From assembly GCA_946221975.1 (NCBI GenBank), contig CAMIGT010000004.1, positions 1 to 13,966 on the forward strand: a stretch of DNA of 13,966 nucleotides. Direction: 5' to 3'. Both the position numbers and the translations under genes were made by a program. The notes below the pieces were generated by a model. It did not search any database and was not told the origin of the DNA. It was given only the letters and a program-made list of their open reading frames with translations. Within the stretch, counting starts at the first letter, position 1. Each line of letters opens with the position of its first letter. The stretch is from an uncultured Blastococcus sp. GTDB taxonomy: Bacteria > Actinomycetota > Actinomycetes > Mycobacteriales > Antricoccaceae. Positions 1 to 7,491 of the stretch are shown here, piece by piece.

Positions 1-204
1 CCGCTGTGGTATCGCAATCTTGAGGCCGACCCGACGGTGGAGGTGCAGCTGCGCGACGAGGTTTTCACGGCGACCGCGCAGACCGTCGAGGGACCGCTGC
101 GCGAGAAGCTGTGGAAGCTGATGGCGGAGATCTACCCGCCGTACGACGAGTACCAGACCAAGACCGACCGCCAGATCCCGGTCGTGCTGCTGACCCGCGC
201 CTAG
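1..204 (+). CDS. Deazaflavin (F420)-dependent nitroreductase family protein, C-terminal part
   Basis: The reading frame is open from the first base and ends in TAG at 202-204, giving 67 residues of a gene that starts outside the window. It carries the C-terminal landmarks of the Ddn/DUF385 split-barrel family: an opening PLWYRNLEADPTVEVQL strand region, a YPPYDEYQ segment, and a terminal TDRQIPVVLL strand. These line up by eye with M. tuberculosis Ddn (NPKVEVQ, YPSYQDYQ, TDRTIPIVV). Family members bind F420 and reduce quinones or nitro compounds, or have unknown substrates. The cofactor-binding N-terminal part is not visible, so substrate and cofactor are inferred from family only. The next plus-strand gene starts 129 bp downstream, so a shared transcript is possible but not shown. 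Confidence 0.85.
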   Translation, partial: PLWYRNLEADPTVEVQLRDEVFTATAQTVEGPLREKLWKLMAEIYPPYDEYQTKTDRQIPVVLLTRA

Positions 205-260
205 CGACGCCGGCGGAACCGCACCGCCGCACATGTCGTCCCTAGGTCGTACTCAGGAAC

Positions 261-275
261 ATCCCGTAGGGGGAT
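261..275. promoter_or_regulatory. Short inverted repeat upstream of the 107-aa gene
   Basis: ATCCC and GGGAT form perfect 5-bp arms around GTAGG, about 60 bp upstream of the ATG at 334. The 205-333 gap holds no other obvious feature apart from an AAGGA-like ribosome site near 323-327. The arms are short enough to arise by chance, so this is only a weak candidate operator. Confidence 0.2.
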
Positions 276-333
276 CCGCCCGCTGACCCTCGGCGGAAGA
301 CTCGGGCTGATAACCGACGGTAAGGACGACGAC

Positions 334-657
334 ATGGTGACCAACACGCATACCCGGCGGCTTCCGGTTCTGGCTTCGCGCGCCCGCGCCGCAATCGAGC
401 GCCTCGACGTACCGCGCCCGGCTGACCTGCCGGGCGCGGTCGCGTTTTCGGTAAAAGCAGACGGCTGCGCCTGCGTCGTCACGCACACCACGGTGATCGA
501 GACCAACCCGGTCGGACTCGTGCGCTGGTACGTCCGTGACCGGCATCGCCACTATCGCTGGGTTGCCGAGGCGTTCACAGCCCTGGAGATCGAGTGCGGC
601 GTACCCCCGCGAGTACGCCGACTGACGTCAATCTCCGACCTCGGACTCGCCGCCTGA
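334..657 (+). CDS. Hypothetical protein, 107 aa
   Basis: I do not recognise this protein. It starts at ATG 334 with an AAGGA-like ribosome site about 7 nt upstream and ends in TGA at 655-657. Codons in this frame mostly end in G or C, like neighbouring genes, which favours it over the overlapping minus-strand frames. The product is basic and Arg-rich at the N-terminus (about residues 8-28), has a central VAFSVKADGCACVVTHTTVIE stretch that looks like beta strands with two close cysteines, then WYVRDRHRHYRWV and a short C-terminal region. No signal peptide or membrane segment is visible. It looks like a small soluble alpha/beta protein. It faces the alcohol dehydrogenase gene tail to tail across a hairpin element. 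Conservation in relatives would decide whether it is real. Confidence 0.5.
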   Translation: MVTNTHTRRLPVLASRARAAIERLDVPRPADLPGAVAFSVKADGCACVVTHTTVIETNPVGLVRWYVRDRHRHYRWVAEAFTALEIECGVPPRVRRLTSISDLGLAA

Positions 658-677
658 CGTTCGCACGCACCCGCGGG

Positions 678-721
678 GGTCTCGACGCGGGCTCGCCCTG
701 AGGAGCTCGCCCGGCTCGACC
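678..721. repeat. Intergenic hairpin repeat (GGTCTCGAC...GGCTCGACC type), copy 1
   Basis: The arm GGTCTCGACGCGGGC (678-692) faces GCCCGGCTCGACC (709-721), an imperfect hairpin with the same asymmetry (TCGA against GAGC) as the copy at 7058-7100. It lies between two converging genes, 20 bp after the 107-aa gene and 13 bp beyond the 3' end of the alcohol dehydrogenase, so it could end transcription from both sides. From memory, similar GTCTCGAC...GTCGAG(A)CC elements are frequent between genes in several actinobacterial genomes; that was not checked here. Confidence 0.55.
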
Positions 722-734
722 ACCAGTAACTTTC

Positions 735-1865
735 CTAGTAGTCGGCGTCGGTGTAGACGATGACGCCGCGGATGTTCTTGCCGTCGCGCATGTCCTGGTA
801 GCCCTGGTTGATCTCATCCAGCGAGTAGGTCTTGGTGATGAGCTCATCGAGCTTGAGCTGCCCGCTGCGATACATGTTGAGCAGGTGCGGGATCTGGGTG
901 CGCGGGCTGGTGCCGCCGAAGATCGCCCCTTGCAGACGCTTCTGCAGCAGGGTCAGCTCAAATAGGCCGAGCTTGACGTCCTCATCGGCGTAGTTGCCCA
1001 TGCCGGTCACGACGATCGTGCCGCCCTTGCCGGTGATCTTGACGGCGGGCTGGATGTCGTCGCCCTTGATCTCGCCGACCGTGATGACGGTGACGTTGGC
1101 GCCGCGACCCCAGGTGATGTCGTTGACGGCTTCCATCGCCTCTTCGATGGTGGCAAACGAGTGGGTCGCGCCGAGCTCCATCGCCTGCTCGCGCTTGAAC
1201 TCGACCGGATCGACGGCAACGACGTACCGCGCGCCAGCCGATGCCGCGCCCTGCACGGAGTTCATGCCGACGCCACCGCACCCGATGACAACGACAGTGT
1301 CGCCGACCTTGGTCCCGCCGATCTCCGTCGCCGAACCCCAGCCGGTCGAGACACCGCAGCCCAGCAGCGCCGCCTTGTCGAGCGGGATGTCATCTTCGAT
1401 CTTGACGACCGAGGCCTCGTTGACGGTCACGTACGGCGAGAAGGTGCCGAGCAGGCACATCGTCGAGACCGGGTTGCCGTCCTTGGTGACGCGGTAGGTG
1501 CCGTCGGAGATCGCCTGTCCGGTAAGCAGTCCCGCGCCGAGATCGCAGAGGTTCTGCAGACCCTGCGAACACGGAAGGCACTTGCCGCACGCCGGGATGA
1601 AGGCGAGTACGACGTGGTCGCCCTCCTTCAGGCCGGTGACACCGGGCCCGACCTTGATGACCTCACCGGCTCCTTCGTGGCCGCCGAGCATCGGGTACGT
1701 CGGGATCGGGCTGTCACCGGTGAGCAGGTGCTCGTCCGAGTGACACATGCCCGAGGCGGCGAGCTTGACCATGACCTCGCCCTGAACGGGCTCGCCGACC
1801 TCGATCTCGGTGACGGTCCACTCTTTGGCCTCAGGGTCAGTGAGGATGGCACCTTTGGTCTTCAT
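735..1865 (-). CDS. NDMA-dependent (mycofactocin-associated) zinc alcohol dehydrogenase
   Basis: A 376-aa medium-chain dehydrogenase that oxidises an alcohol to an aldehyde or ketone with zinc and tightly bound NAD(H). Catalytic zinc ligands are visible at C41, H63 (in GGHEGAG) and C170 (GCGVSTGWG). The structural zinc set is C93, C96, C99 and C107. The Rossmann loop GCGGVG is at 195-200, with D219 for the NAD ribose. The start MKTKGAIL, the CDLGAGLLTG segment and the ending GKNIRGVIVYTD match, by recollection, mycobacterial AdhD (Rv3086) and the NDMA-dependent subfamily (TIGR03989). In that subfamily the nicotinamide does not leave the enzyme and mycofactocin, or NDMA in vitro, takes the electrons. 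That role is inferred, and no mycofactocin genes are in view. The gene lies 33 bp downstream of the hydrolase gene. An AAAGGA site lies about 12 nt before the ATG, slightly far. Confidence 0.9.
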   Translation of the reverse strand: MKTKGAILTDPEAKEWTVTEIEVGEPVQGEVMVKLAASGMCHSDEHLLTGDSPIPTYPMLGGHEGAGEVIKVGPGVTGLKEGDHVVLAFIPACGKCLPCSQGLQNLCDLGAGLLTGQAISDGTYRVTKDGNPVSTMCLLGTFSPYVTVNEASVVKIEDDIPLDKAALLGCGVSTGWGSATEIGGTKVGDTVVVIGCGGVGMNSVQGAASAGARYVVAVDPVEFKREQAMELGATHSFATIEEAMEAVNDITWGRGANVTVITVGEIKGDDIQPAVKITGKGGTIVVTGMGNYADEDVKLGLFELTLLQKRLQGAIFGGTSPRTQIPHLLNMYRSGQLKLDELITKTYSLDEINQGYQDMRDGKNIRGVIVYTDADY

Positions 1866-1898
1866 GTTGTTGCGGATTCCTTTCGTGGCAGGGTTTCT

Positions 1899-2870
1899 CT
1901 AGCTGAAGTAGCGCTTCGGGGTCTCGACCAGCATCTGGTTGATCTGGTCGTCGGTGACGCCGGCTTCGCGCAGGGCCGGCAGTACGTCGTTGGTGATGTG
2001 GCCGAGGTGCCAGTTGGGTGCGACCTGCGCGATCGCAGCCTGCTGCTCGCCGGGGAAGTAGTCCAGGTAGCAGGACACGTCGTGCGCGAGCACGATCCGA
2101 TCGGCGTACCCCTCCTTGCACAGCGCGGCAATGGTGGCGACGCGCTGGTCGGTGGGGTTGTAGATGTCCAGCCCGAACCGGTCGCAGCCGATGATCGCGC
2201 CCTTGTCGGCGATGAACCGCAGGTAGTCCAGGTCGTTGGAGTCGCCCGCGTGCCCGATGACGACCTTCGTGAGGTCGACGTTGTGCTTCTCGTAGAAGTC
2301 GATCGCAACGCGGCCCATCTCGTGCGCGGAGTTGGTGTGCACCGTGATGGGTGCACCGGTCTCCTGGTGCGCCTCGCACACGGCGGTCGCGATCCGCGTC
2401 TGTCCGGGAGTCAGGCCGGACTCCTCGATGACGTGCTTGAGGAACGCCGCCTTGACGCCGGTGTCGCCGATCCCGTACTTGATATCGCGCACGAACAGCT
2501 CGGTCATCGGCTCGGGGATGTCCAGCAGCAGCCCGGGCCCGCGATGTTCGAAGAAGTGCCGGATCTCGCCGAAGCTGTAGACACCTGTCGCCGGAATGAT
2601 GTTGATGTCGACCTGCTCGTTGACGCGCTGCACCCACGGGATGTAGCGGCCGAGCCCGATGACGGTGGGGTCGACGATCGTGTCGATACCGAGGTCCTTG
2701 GCAGCCTGCAGCTTGCTGACGGCGTCGGCGATCCGCACCTCTTCGTCCCAGTGCTCGCCCCAGTTGCGCAGGATGTCGGGATCGACGATGAAGACGTGCT
2801 CGTGCATCAACGTCGTGCCCATGTCGTCGACGTTGATCGGGCCGCGGATGGTCTGCACTTCGTTGGGCAT
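1899..2870 (-). CDS. Phosphotriesterase-family amidohydrolase (metal-dependent hydrolase or lactonase)
   Basis: A 323-aa TIM-barrel hydrolase of the phosphotriesterase/PHP family. All binuclear metal ligands can be placed: the HxH pair H23 and H25 (LMHEHVF), the carboxylated lysine K140 (DTGVKAAFLK), H178 (ITVHTNS), H207 (VIGHAGDSND) and D264 (LAHDVSCYL). The enzyme is therefore probably active. Family members hydrolyse lactones, phosphotriesters or other esters; the substrate cannot be read from sequence, and a lactone or ester is more likely than an organophosphate in this setting. The start at 2870 was chosen because MPNEVQTIRG follows a GGAGG four nt upstream. The frame stays open to 2936, but that extension is unlike the family. 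The alcohol dehydrogenase follows after 33 bp, suggesting consecutive steps on one substrate. The response regulator gene ends 93 bp upstream. Confidence 0.88.
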   Translation of the reverse strand: MPNEVQTIRGPINVDDMGTTLMHEHVFIVDPDILRNWGEHWDEEVRIADAVSKLQAAKDLGIDTIVDPTVIGLGRYIPWVQRVNEQVDINIIPATGVYSFGEIRHFFEHRGPGLLLDIPEPMTELFVRDIKYGIGDTGVKAAFLKHVIEESGLTPGQTRIATAVCEAHQETGAPITVHTNSAHEMGRVAIDFYEKHNVDLTKVVIGHAGDSNDLDYLRFIADKGAIIGCDRFGLDIYNPTDQRVATIAALCKEGYADRIVLAHDVSCYLDYFPGEQQAAIAQVAPNWHLGHITNDVLPALREAGVTDDQINQMLVETPKRYFS

Positions 2871-2963
2871 GACGCCTCCGGTTAAGTTGACGGACCAGTC
2901 ACCTTCAGACCCTAGTGCGAGGGGTACGACGCGCACCAGCGACCTCTGCGCCGGGTGGTCGGG

Positions 2964-3578
2964 CTACCGGATCAGCCCGAGTGCGCGAGCGCGGGCGACC
3001 GCGGCGGTGCGGCTGTCGACGTCGAGCTTGGTGAAGGCGTGCACCAGGTGCGACTTCACCGTGGCCTCCGACAAACACAGCCGGGCGGCGATCTCGCGGT
3101 TGGTCAGCCCGCCGGCCACGGCGCCGATCACCTCGAGCTCACGGGGGCTGAGCCTGGACGACTCGTGGCGACGTTCGAGCCGGGCCGCGATCGGAGCGTC
3201 GAGCACACTCTCGCCGGCCGCGGCCGAGCGCACGGCAGCGACGAGTACGTCGGTCGCGGTGTCCTTGAGCAGATAGCCTGCCGCACCGGCTTCGATGGCC
3301 CGCACGATGTCAGCGTCGGTGTCGTAGGTGGTGAGGATCAGGACTCGCGGAGCGTGCGGCTGCTCGACGATCTGGCGAGTCGCCTCGGCGCCGTCGATTC
3401 CCGCGCCAAGCTGCAGGTCCATCAGCACGACGTCGAACTCGCTCTCGGCCGCCAGTCGCACGGCCTGCTCACCGGTAGCCGCCTCGGCAGCGATGGTGAC
3501 CTCGCCGGAGCCGGTCAGCAGCGCACGCAGCCCCGCCCGGACGATGGGATGGTCATCGACCAGCAGCACCGAGATCAC
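2964..3578 (-). CDS. Two-component response regulator, NarL/LuxR family
   Basis: 204 residues. The receiver domain (about 1-118) has the acidic pair D8-D9, phospho-acceptor D54 (VVLMDLQL), T83/T84 (LILTTYD) and K105 (YLLKDT). A LuxR-type helix-turn-helix follows at about 138-200, with the typical LSPRELEVIGAVAGGLTNRE and LCLSEATVKSHL segments. It is a DNA-binding regulator switched on by phosphorylation from the kinase encoded just upstream. Its GTG start overlaps the kinase stop codon in GTGA (3575-3578), so the two are translationally coupled. Its targets are unknown; the co-transcribed MmpL transporter gene, or the hydrolase and dehydrogenase genes starting 93 bp downstream, are natural candidates. 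Confidence 0.93.
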   Translation of the reverse strand: MISVLLVDDHPIVRAGLRALLTGSGEVTIAAEAATGEQAVRLAAESEFDVVLMDLQLGAGIDGAEATRQIVEQPHAPRVLILTTYDTDADIVRAIEAGAAGYLLKDTATDVLVAAVRSAAAGESVLDAPIAARLERRHESSRLSPRELEVIGAVAGGLTNREIAARLCLSEATVKSHLVHAFTKLDVDSRTAAVARARALGLIR

Positions 3579-4777
3579 GATGCGTTGCCCACCGAGATCG
3601 GCACGCGAGCTGACAACGCCGTACCCTCGCCCGGCGCTGACTCAACCGCGAGCGTGCCGCCGACCATGCGCAGTCGGGAGCGCATGGCCGCCAGGCCAAA
3701 CGATCCACCGGCGCCGGATCCGGCAGCCTCGACGGCGAAGCCGCAGCCGTCGTCGACGACATCGAGTACGACGTCACGATCCTCATAGGTCAAGGTGAGG
3801 ACGGCTCGGCTCGCATGGGCGTGTTGGCGCACGTTCGACAGCGCAGACTGAGCGATCCGTAACAGGGCGACCTCGCGGGGCGCGTCGAGCGGGGTCGGGG
3901 TGCCCTCGACCCGCACGCCGATGTCGATCCCACTCTGCTCGGCGACGCGAGATCCCAGACGCTGCAGGGAATCTCCCAAGGTGGAGGTCTGCAGTTCGCT
4001 CGGTGAGAGGGCACGCACCACACGGCGCGCCTCCGCGAGGTTGTCGGTCGCCGTCGACTCGATCTGCCTCAGTACGACCTCGCGATCGGCATCGGCCGCT
4101 AACCCAGACCGCGACAGCAGCAGGATCGAGGAGAACCCCTGGGCGAGCGTGTCGTGGATTTCGCGCGCAAGCCGCTCGCGTTCTGCCGTCGTACCCGCTT
4201 CCCGTTGCGCCGTCGCCAACGCGTCGCTGGTCGCCACCAGGTCGTCCTGGGTGCGCAACAGCTCCTGGACGAGTCGCTGGCGGTGCGCCGATTCCACCTC
4301 GATCGCGCGATACGCTGCCGCGAGCCCGACCACGACGGTCGCTCCGATGACCGGTCCGAGAATGCCCGCCGTGGCGACCTCCCACCCGAAGTCGATGACC
4401 TGCACGGTGACGATGACCGCGGTGATCGCGACCACGAGAGCGACCGCCGGCACCACCGGGAGCAGGTGCATGACCAGGAACACCAGCGCAAATCCGGTCC
4501 ATGCGTACTCCGTGCTGACCAGCATCGCGACCACCCAGAGCCCGACGAGTACGCCGAGCCACACGTAGCGCGATCGCGCTCGCGACAGAGCGCTGCGGTG
4601 CAACGCACCGGCGAGGTACCAGGCCAGGATGGCAAAGCCGAGCACGAGCGTCTGCCAGGGCGCCGCGACTTCGCGAGACGAACGCCAGACCGACAGCACG
4701 ACCAGCGCGACAAACAACACGTGCTGGCCGATCTCGACTATTCGGATCACCGACGCGGACGAATGCCGCCCGGTCAC
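3575..4777 (-). CDS. Sensor histidine kinase (HisKA_3 type), partner of the adjacent regulator
   Basis: About 400 residues with the start used here. The N-terminal half holds several hydrophobic segments, probably five or six membrane spans and no large extracellular domain. A linker helix leads to the HisKA_3 dimerisation box ERERLAREIHDTLAQGFSS, with phospho-acceptor H208 followed by D209. The HATPase domain shows an N-box (RIAQSALSNVRQHA, N315), G1 (DVVDDGCGF) and G2 (GGSFGLAAMRSRL). The usual N-box glutamate (RIAQEALTN in most relatives) is serine here. The start is uncertain: GTG 4777 begins 2 nt after the MmpL stop codon, GTG 4750 lies closer to the first membrane segment, and an open frame to GTG 4855 would overlap MmpL. 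None has a good ribosome site, so coupling to MmpL translation is likely. Confidence 0.9.
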   Translation of the reverse strand: MTGRHSSASVIRIVEIGQHVLFVALVVLSVWRSSREVAAPWQTLVLGFAILAWYLAGALHRSALSRARSRYVWLGVLVGLWVVAMLVSTEYAWTGFALVFLVMHLLPVVPAVALVVAITAVIVTVQVIDFGWEVATAGILGPVIGATVVVGLAAAYRAIEVESAHRQRLVQELLRTQDDLVATSDALATAQREAGTTAERERLAREIHDTLAQGFSSILLLSRSGLAADADREVVLRQIESTATDNLAEARRVVRALSPSELQTSTLGDSLQRLGSRVAEQSGIDIGVRVEGTPTPLDAPREVALLRIAQSALSNVRQHAHASRAVLTLTYEDRDVVLDVVDDGCGFAVEAAGSGAGGSFGLAAMRSRLRMVGGTLAVESAPGEGTALSARVPISVGNAS

Positions 4778-4779
4778 CT

Positions 4780-6951
4780 CTACGTCAGCGATGGCGCCTG
4801 CTCCTTCTGCTCGGCCGCGCGCCCACGGCCTAGCCGCGATGGCCACCAGGTCCACGCACCGAGATCGATCGCGAGTGCCGGCACGAGCAGCGAGCGCACG
4901 ATCAGCGTATCCAGCAGTACGCCGAACGCCACGATAAAGGCGATCTGCGCCATGAACAGCAGCGGAAGCACCGAAAGCGCGGCAAACGTCGCGGCCAACA
5001 CGATGCCGGCGCTGGTGATGACCCCACCGGTCACCTGCAGCGCGTGGGTGACACCGTCCTGCGGTCCGAGCCGGGTGACCTCCTCCCGGGCCCGGGTCAT
5101 CAGGAAGATCGAGTAGTCGACGCCGAGGGCGACGAGGAAGATGAAACCGAGCAACGGCACGCCCGGGTCGGCGCCCGGGAAGTCGAGCACGTGGTTGAAG
5201 ACGAGAGCGGACACGCCGATCGATGCGCCAAACGACACCACGGTCGCGAGCACCAGAAGCACCGGCGCGACGATCGAGCGCAACAGGGCGATCAGCACGA
5301 GCAGTACGACGCCGAGGACCACCGGGATGATGACCTGCAGGTCGGACTCTGCGCTCGCGAGAGTGTCGAGCTTGACCGCTGCGTCACCACCGACCAGCGC
5401 GTCCGGCGAGACCTCGTGTGCCACGCCTCGTACGTCACCGACAACCGTTGCGGCATCGGCATTGTCGGCCGGAACGACGTCGACAACGACCTGTCCGTCG
5501 CGTTCGTCGGTGCCGACCGTGACCTGCTCGACGCCGTCGACGGTCTCCAGCTCCGAGGCGACCTTCGGTGCATCGTCCGTTGGCGTCACAACCCGGATCG
5601 GGTCGGCCGCTCCCGCGCTGTAGTGCTCGTCGATGATCTGCTGACCGGCGACCGAGTCGACGTCGGCCAGGAAGACGTCGGCGTCCGACGTACCCTCCGC
5701 CTTGAAGGTCGGCACGGCGATGCACAAGGCGAGCAGCACCAGGCTCACCGCGATCCAGATGCGTCGGGGCCAGCGCTCCACGAACGCGGCGATGCGGGCC
5801 CAGAGGCCGTCGCTGGCGGCCCTGCGCTCTGTGCCGTCTCCGGCCGAGCGGAGGTGCGGGACTCGCGGCCAAAACACCCAGCGCCCCAGCAGAAGTAACG
5901 CCGGCAGCAGCGTCGTCGCGGCCAACACGGCAGCGACGATTCCGATGGCGCCGACCGGCCCGAGTCCGCGGTTGGAGTTCAGGTCCGACAGCAGCAGACA
6001 CAGTAGTCCCGCGATGACCGTGCCGGCCGACGCTGCAATCGGCTCAATGCAGGTGCGCCAGGCGCGCTTCATGGCGGCCCAGGTCGACTCGTGGCGCTCC
6101 AGCTCCTCGCGGTAGCGGGCGACGATGAGCAGGCTGTAGTCGGTGGCCGCGCCAATCACCAGGATGGACAAGATCCCCTGAGACTGTCCGTTGACGACGA
6201 GCGTGCCGGAATCGGCCAGGCGATAGACGAGGTATCCGGCAAGCGACAGTCCGCACACCGCCGAAAACAACACGAAGATCGGCAGCACGAGCGAGCGGTA
6301 GACGATGAGCAGGATCAGCAGGACGACGCTGAGGGTCACGACGAGCAGCACGCCGTCGATGCCTGCGAACGCCGCGCCGATGTCGCTGGCGAACCCGGCC
6401 GGTCCGCTCACGCTCACCTGCTCGGCACCGGTGACCTCGCCGGCGTCCGCGCGCAGGTCGTCGACGATCGTGCCCAGCGGTTCCTCGCCGTCGTCACCGA
6501 CAGCAGAGACCTTGTCGTTGTCGAGGCCGAAGATGACGAGTACGCCGGAGCCGTCCTCGGCGCCAATGGCGACCGGCGGTTGACCCGGTGCGAGCCAGGA
6601 GCTCAGTGGCTCGCCATCGGCAGTGAGCTCGGCGGCCAGCTGCTCGGCGTACGCCGCGCCGGGCGGTCCGCCTTGCCCCGGATTGCCTGCGGCATCGGCG
6701 AATCCGGCCTCGGCGTACACCTGCTCACCCTCAAGGACCAGGAACAAGGGCAGCACGCCGGCGTCGGTGAACTTCTCGAGCTCCGCGTTTGCCTTGACCG
6801 ACTCAGCCGACCGAGGAAGGAATGTCGACTGGTCGTTGCTGGTGACCTGGGAGAGCTTGCCGAGCGCCTGACCGCCGACACCGGCGATCGCCAGCCAGGC
6901 GACGATCACGGCGAGCAGGAGCAGTCCGCGGCGGACGCCGGTGCGTTTCAT
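4780..6951 (-). CDS. MmpL/RND-superfamily transporter
   Basis: A 723-aa membrane transporter made of two homologous halves. Each half has one membrane helix, a roughly 150-residue extracytoplasmic domain, then five helices. The proton-relay Asp-Tyr pairs typical of MmpL proteins are visible as GAATDYSLLIVARYREE (D271-Y272) and ALGVDYSIFLMTRAREE (D612-Y613). The protein is shorter than mycobacterial MmpL3/MmpL7, lacks a long C-terminal cytoplasmic tail, and has the size of the putative drug or lipid exporters common in actinobacteria. The substrate is unknown. The start at 6951 (MKRTGVRRG) was chosen for its AAGGA six nt upstream and because the first helix follows at once; the open frame up to 7029 looks non-coding. 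It is the first gene of a unit with the kinase and regulator, so the two-component system probably controls it. Confidence 0.92.
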   Translation of the reverse strand: MKRTGVRRGLLLLAVIVAWLAIAGVGGQALGKLSQVTSNDQSTFLPRSAESVKANAELEKFTDAGVLPLFLVLEGEQVYAEAGFADAAGNPGQGGPPGAAYAEQLAAELTADGEPLSSWLAPGQPPVAIGAEDGSGVLVIFGLDNDKVSAVGDDGEEPLGTIVDDLRADAGEVTGAEQVSVSGPAGFASDIGAAFAGIDGVLLVVTLSVVLLILLIVYRSLVLPIFVLFSAVCGLSLAGYLVYRLADSGTLVVNGQSQGILSILVIGAATDYSLLIVARYREELERHESTWAAMKRAWRTCIEPIAASAGTVIAGLLCLLLSDLNSNRGLGPVGAIGIVAAVLAATTLLPALLLLGRWVFWPRVPHLRSAGDGTERRAASDGLWARIAAFVERWPRRIWIAVSLVLLALCIAVPTFKAEGTSDADVFLADVDSVAGQQIIDEHYSAGAADPIRVVTPTDDAPKVASELETVDGVEQVTVGTDERDGQVVVDVVPADNADAATVVGDVRGVAHEVSPDALVGGDAAVKLDTLASAESDLQVIIPVVLGVVLLVLIALLRSIVAPVLLVLATVVSFGASIGVSALVFNHVLDFPGADPGVPLLGFIFLVALGVDYSIFLMTRAREEVTRLGPQDGVTHALQVTGGVITSAGIVLAATFAALSVLPLLFMAQIAFIVAFGVLLDTLIVRSLLVPALAIDLGAWTWWPSRLGRGRAAEQKEQAPSLT

Positions 6952-7029
6952 AGAAGATCCTTCGACGGCAAGCAGTCGGCCCGGTGGGGCCATCTCATCG
7001 AGGATCCGCTGCCCGGCCCCGTTGCGCAT

Positions 7030-7047
7030 CGAACTTTCGGTTGAACC
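7030..7047. promoter_or_regulatory. Overlapping short palindromes upstream of the MmpL gene
   Basis: CGAACTTTCG (7030-7039, near-palindromic) runs into GGTTGAACC (7039-7047, palindromic around G), about 80 bp upstream of the MmpL start, in an A/T-richer patch (7031-7055) of an otherwise GC-rich gap. It is a plausible promoter or operator site for the MmpL-kinase-regulator unit, but no clear -10/-35 pair could be assigned. Confidence 0.25.
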
Positions 7048-7057
7048 ACAATTTGGC

Positions 7058-7100
7058 GGTCGAGCCGCGAAGGCGCCCAGCGTCTGAGCGCGTCGAGACC
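7058..7100. repeat. Intergenic hairpin repeat (GGTCTCGAC...GGCTCGACC type), copy 2
   Basis: GGTCGAGCCGCG (7058-7069) faces GCGCGTCGAGACC (7088-7100). Read on the minus strand it begins GGTCTCGACGCG and ends CGCGGCTCGACC, the same design as 678-721, in the opposite orientation in the window. It lies 27 bp beyond the 3' end of the XRE regulator gene. Both copies begin with GGTCTCGACGCG when read from the nearest upstream gene's strand (the 107-aa gene and the XRE gene), which would fit a terminator or a 3'-end-associated repeat. Confidence 0.55.
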
Positions 7101-7127
7101 ACGTAAGGCGCAGGAGATCTGGACTGG

Positions 7128-7469
7128 CTACCGGCCGGCGCGCTTGGCCTTTGTCGCCGCGATCATCGACGAGTAGACCTCGGTGAGGGCGCGGCGCTGC
7201 ACGGCGGTCAGACCTGGATCGGTGGCAATGGCATCGCGCACACCCGGCGCCTCAGCGGCAGGCTGCAGCTCGTCCGGATCGATGCCCAGCGAGGCGGCGA
7301 TCTCGCGCAGCACGGCCTGCGACGGCTCGCGCAGCCCATGCTCGATCTGCGACAGGTAAGGGTTGGAGATTCCGGCCATTTTCGACAGCTGCCGCATGGT
7401 CATCGAGGCAAGCTCGCGCTGCCTGCGAATCATGTCGCCAAGCGTGCTGGCCTGCGTCTCTTCGTCCAC
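7128..7469 (-). CDS. XRE-family helix-turn-helix transcriptional regulator of the PHA locus
   Basis: 113 residues with a Cro/C1-type helix-turn-helix at about 13-67: the segments MIRRQRELASMTMRQLSK, GISNPYLSQIEHGLREPS and LREIAASLGI, with SNPYLSQIE as the recognition helix. The C-terminal tail (70-113) is Ala/Arg-rich and may mediate dimer or effector contacts. The GTG start at 7469 is supported by AGAGGA about 6 nt upstream; the frame stays open to 7649, but that part would overlap the divergent synthase start and the operator. By recollection it resembles the XRE regulator beside hbhA in M. tuberculosis (Rv0474). It is transcribed away from the PHA synthase and has a strong palindrome 23 bp upstream of its start, suggesting that it controls itself and the PHA genes. 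Control by PHA or an acyl-CoA is speculation. Confidence 0.88.
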   Translation of the reverse strand: MDEETQASTLGDMIRRQRELASMTMRQLSKMAGISNPYLSQIEHGLREPSQAVLREIAASLGIDPDELQPAAEAPGVRDAIATDPGLTAVQRRALTEVYSSMIAATKAKRAGR

Positions 7470-7491
7470 GGGTGTCCTCTCGCGCCGTCGC

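Noticed and set aside
1161..2885. Long plus-strand open frame (574 codons) opposite the dehydrogenase and hydrolase genes
   Set aside because: Both minus-strand genes carry complete family motifs and active sites; the plus frame is an Asp/Val/Arg-rich antisense shadow typical of high-GC DNA.
2888..2901. TGAC/GTCA inverted repeat upstream of the hydrolase gene, with a FadR-like TGGTC half on the minus strand
   Set aside because: Arms of only 4 bp and only half of a GntR/FadR-type consensus; too weak to list as an operator.
3181..3200. GATCGGAGCG inside the response regulator gene, resembling the 21-bp repeat core
   Set aside because: A single copy with a mismatch, inside a conserved coding region and without the TTAATT part; chance similarity.
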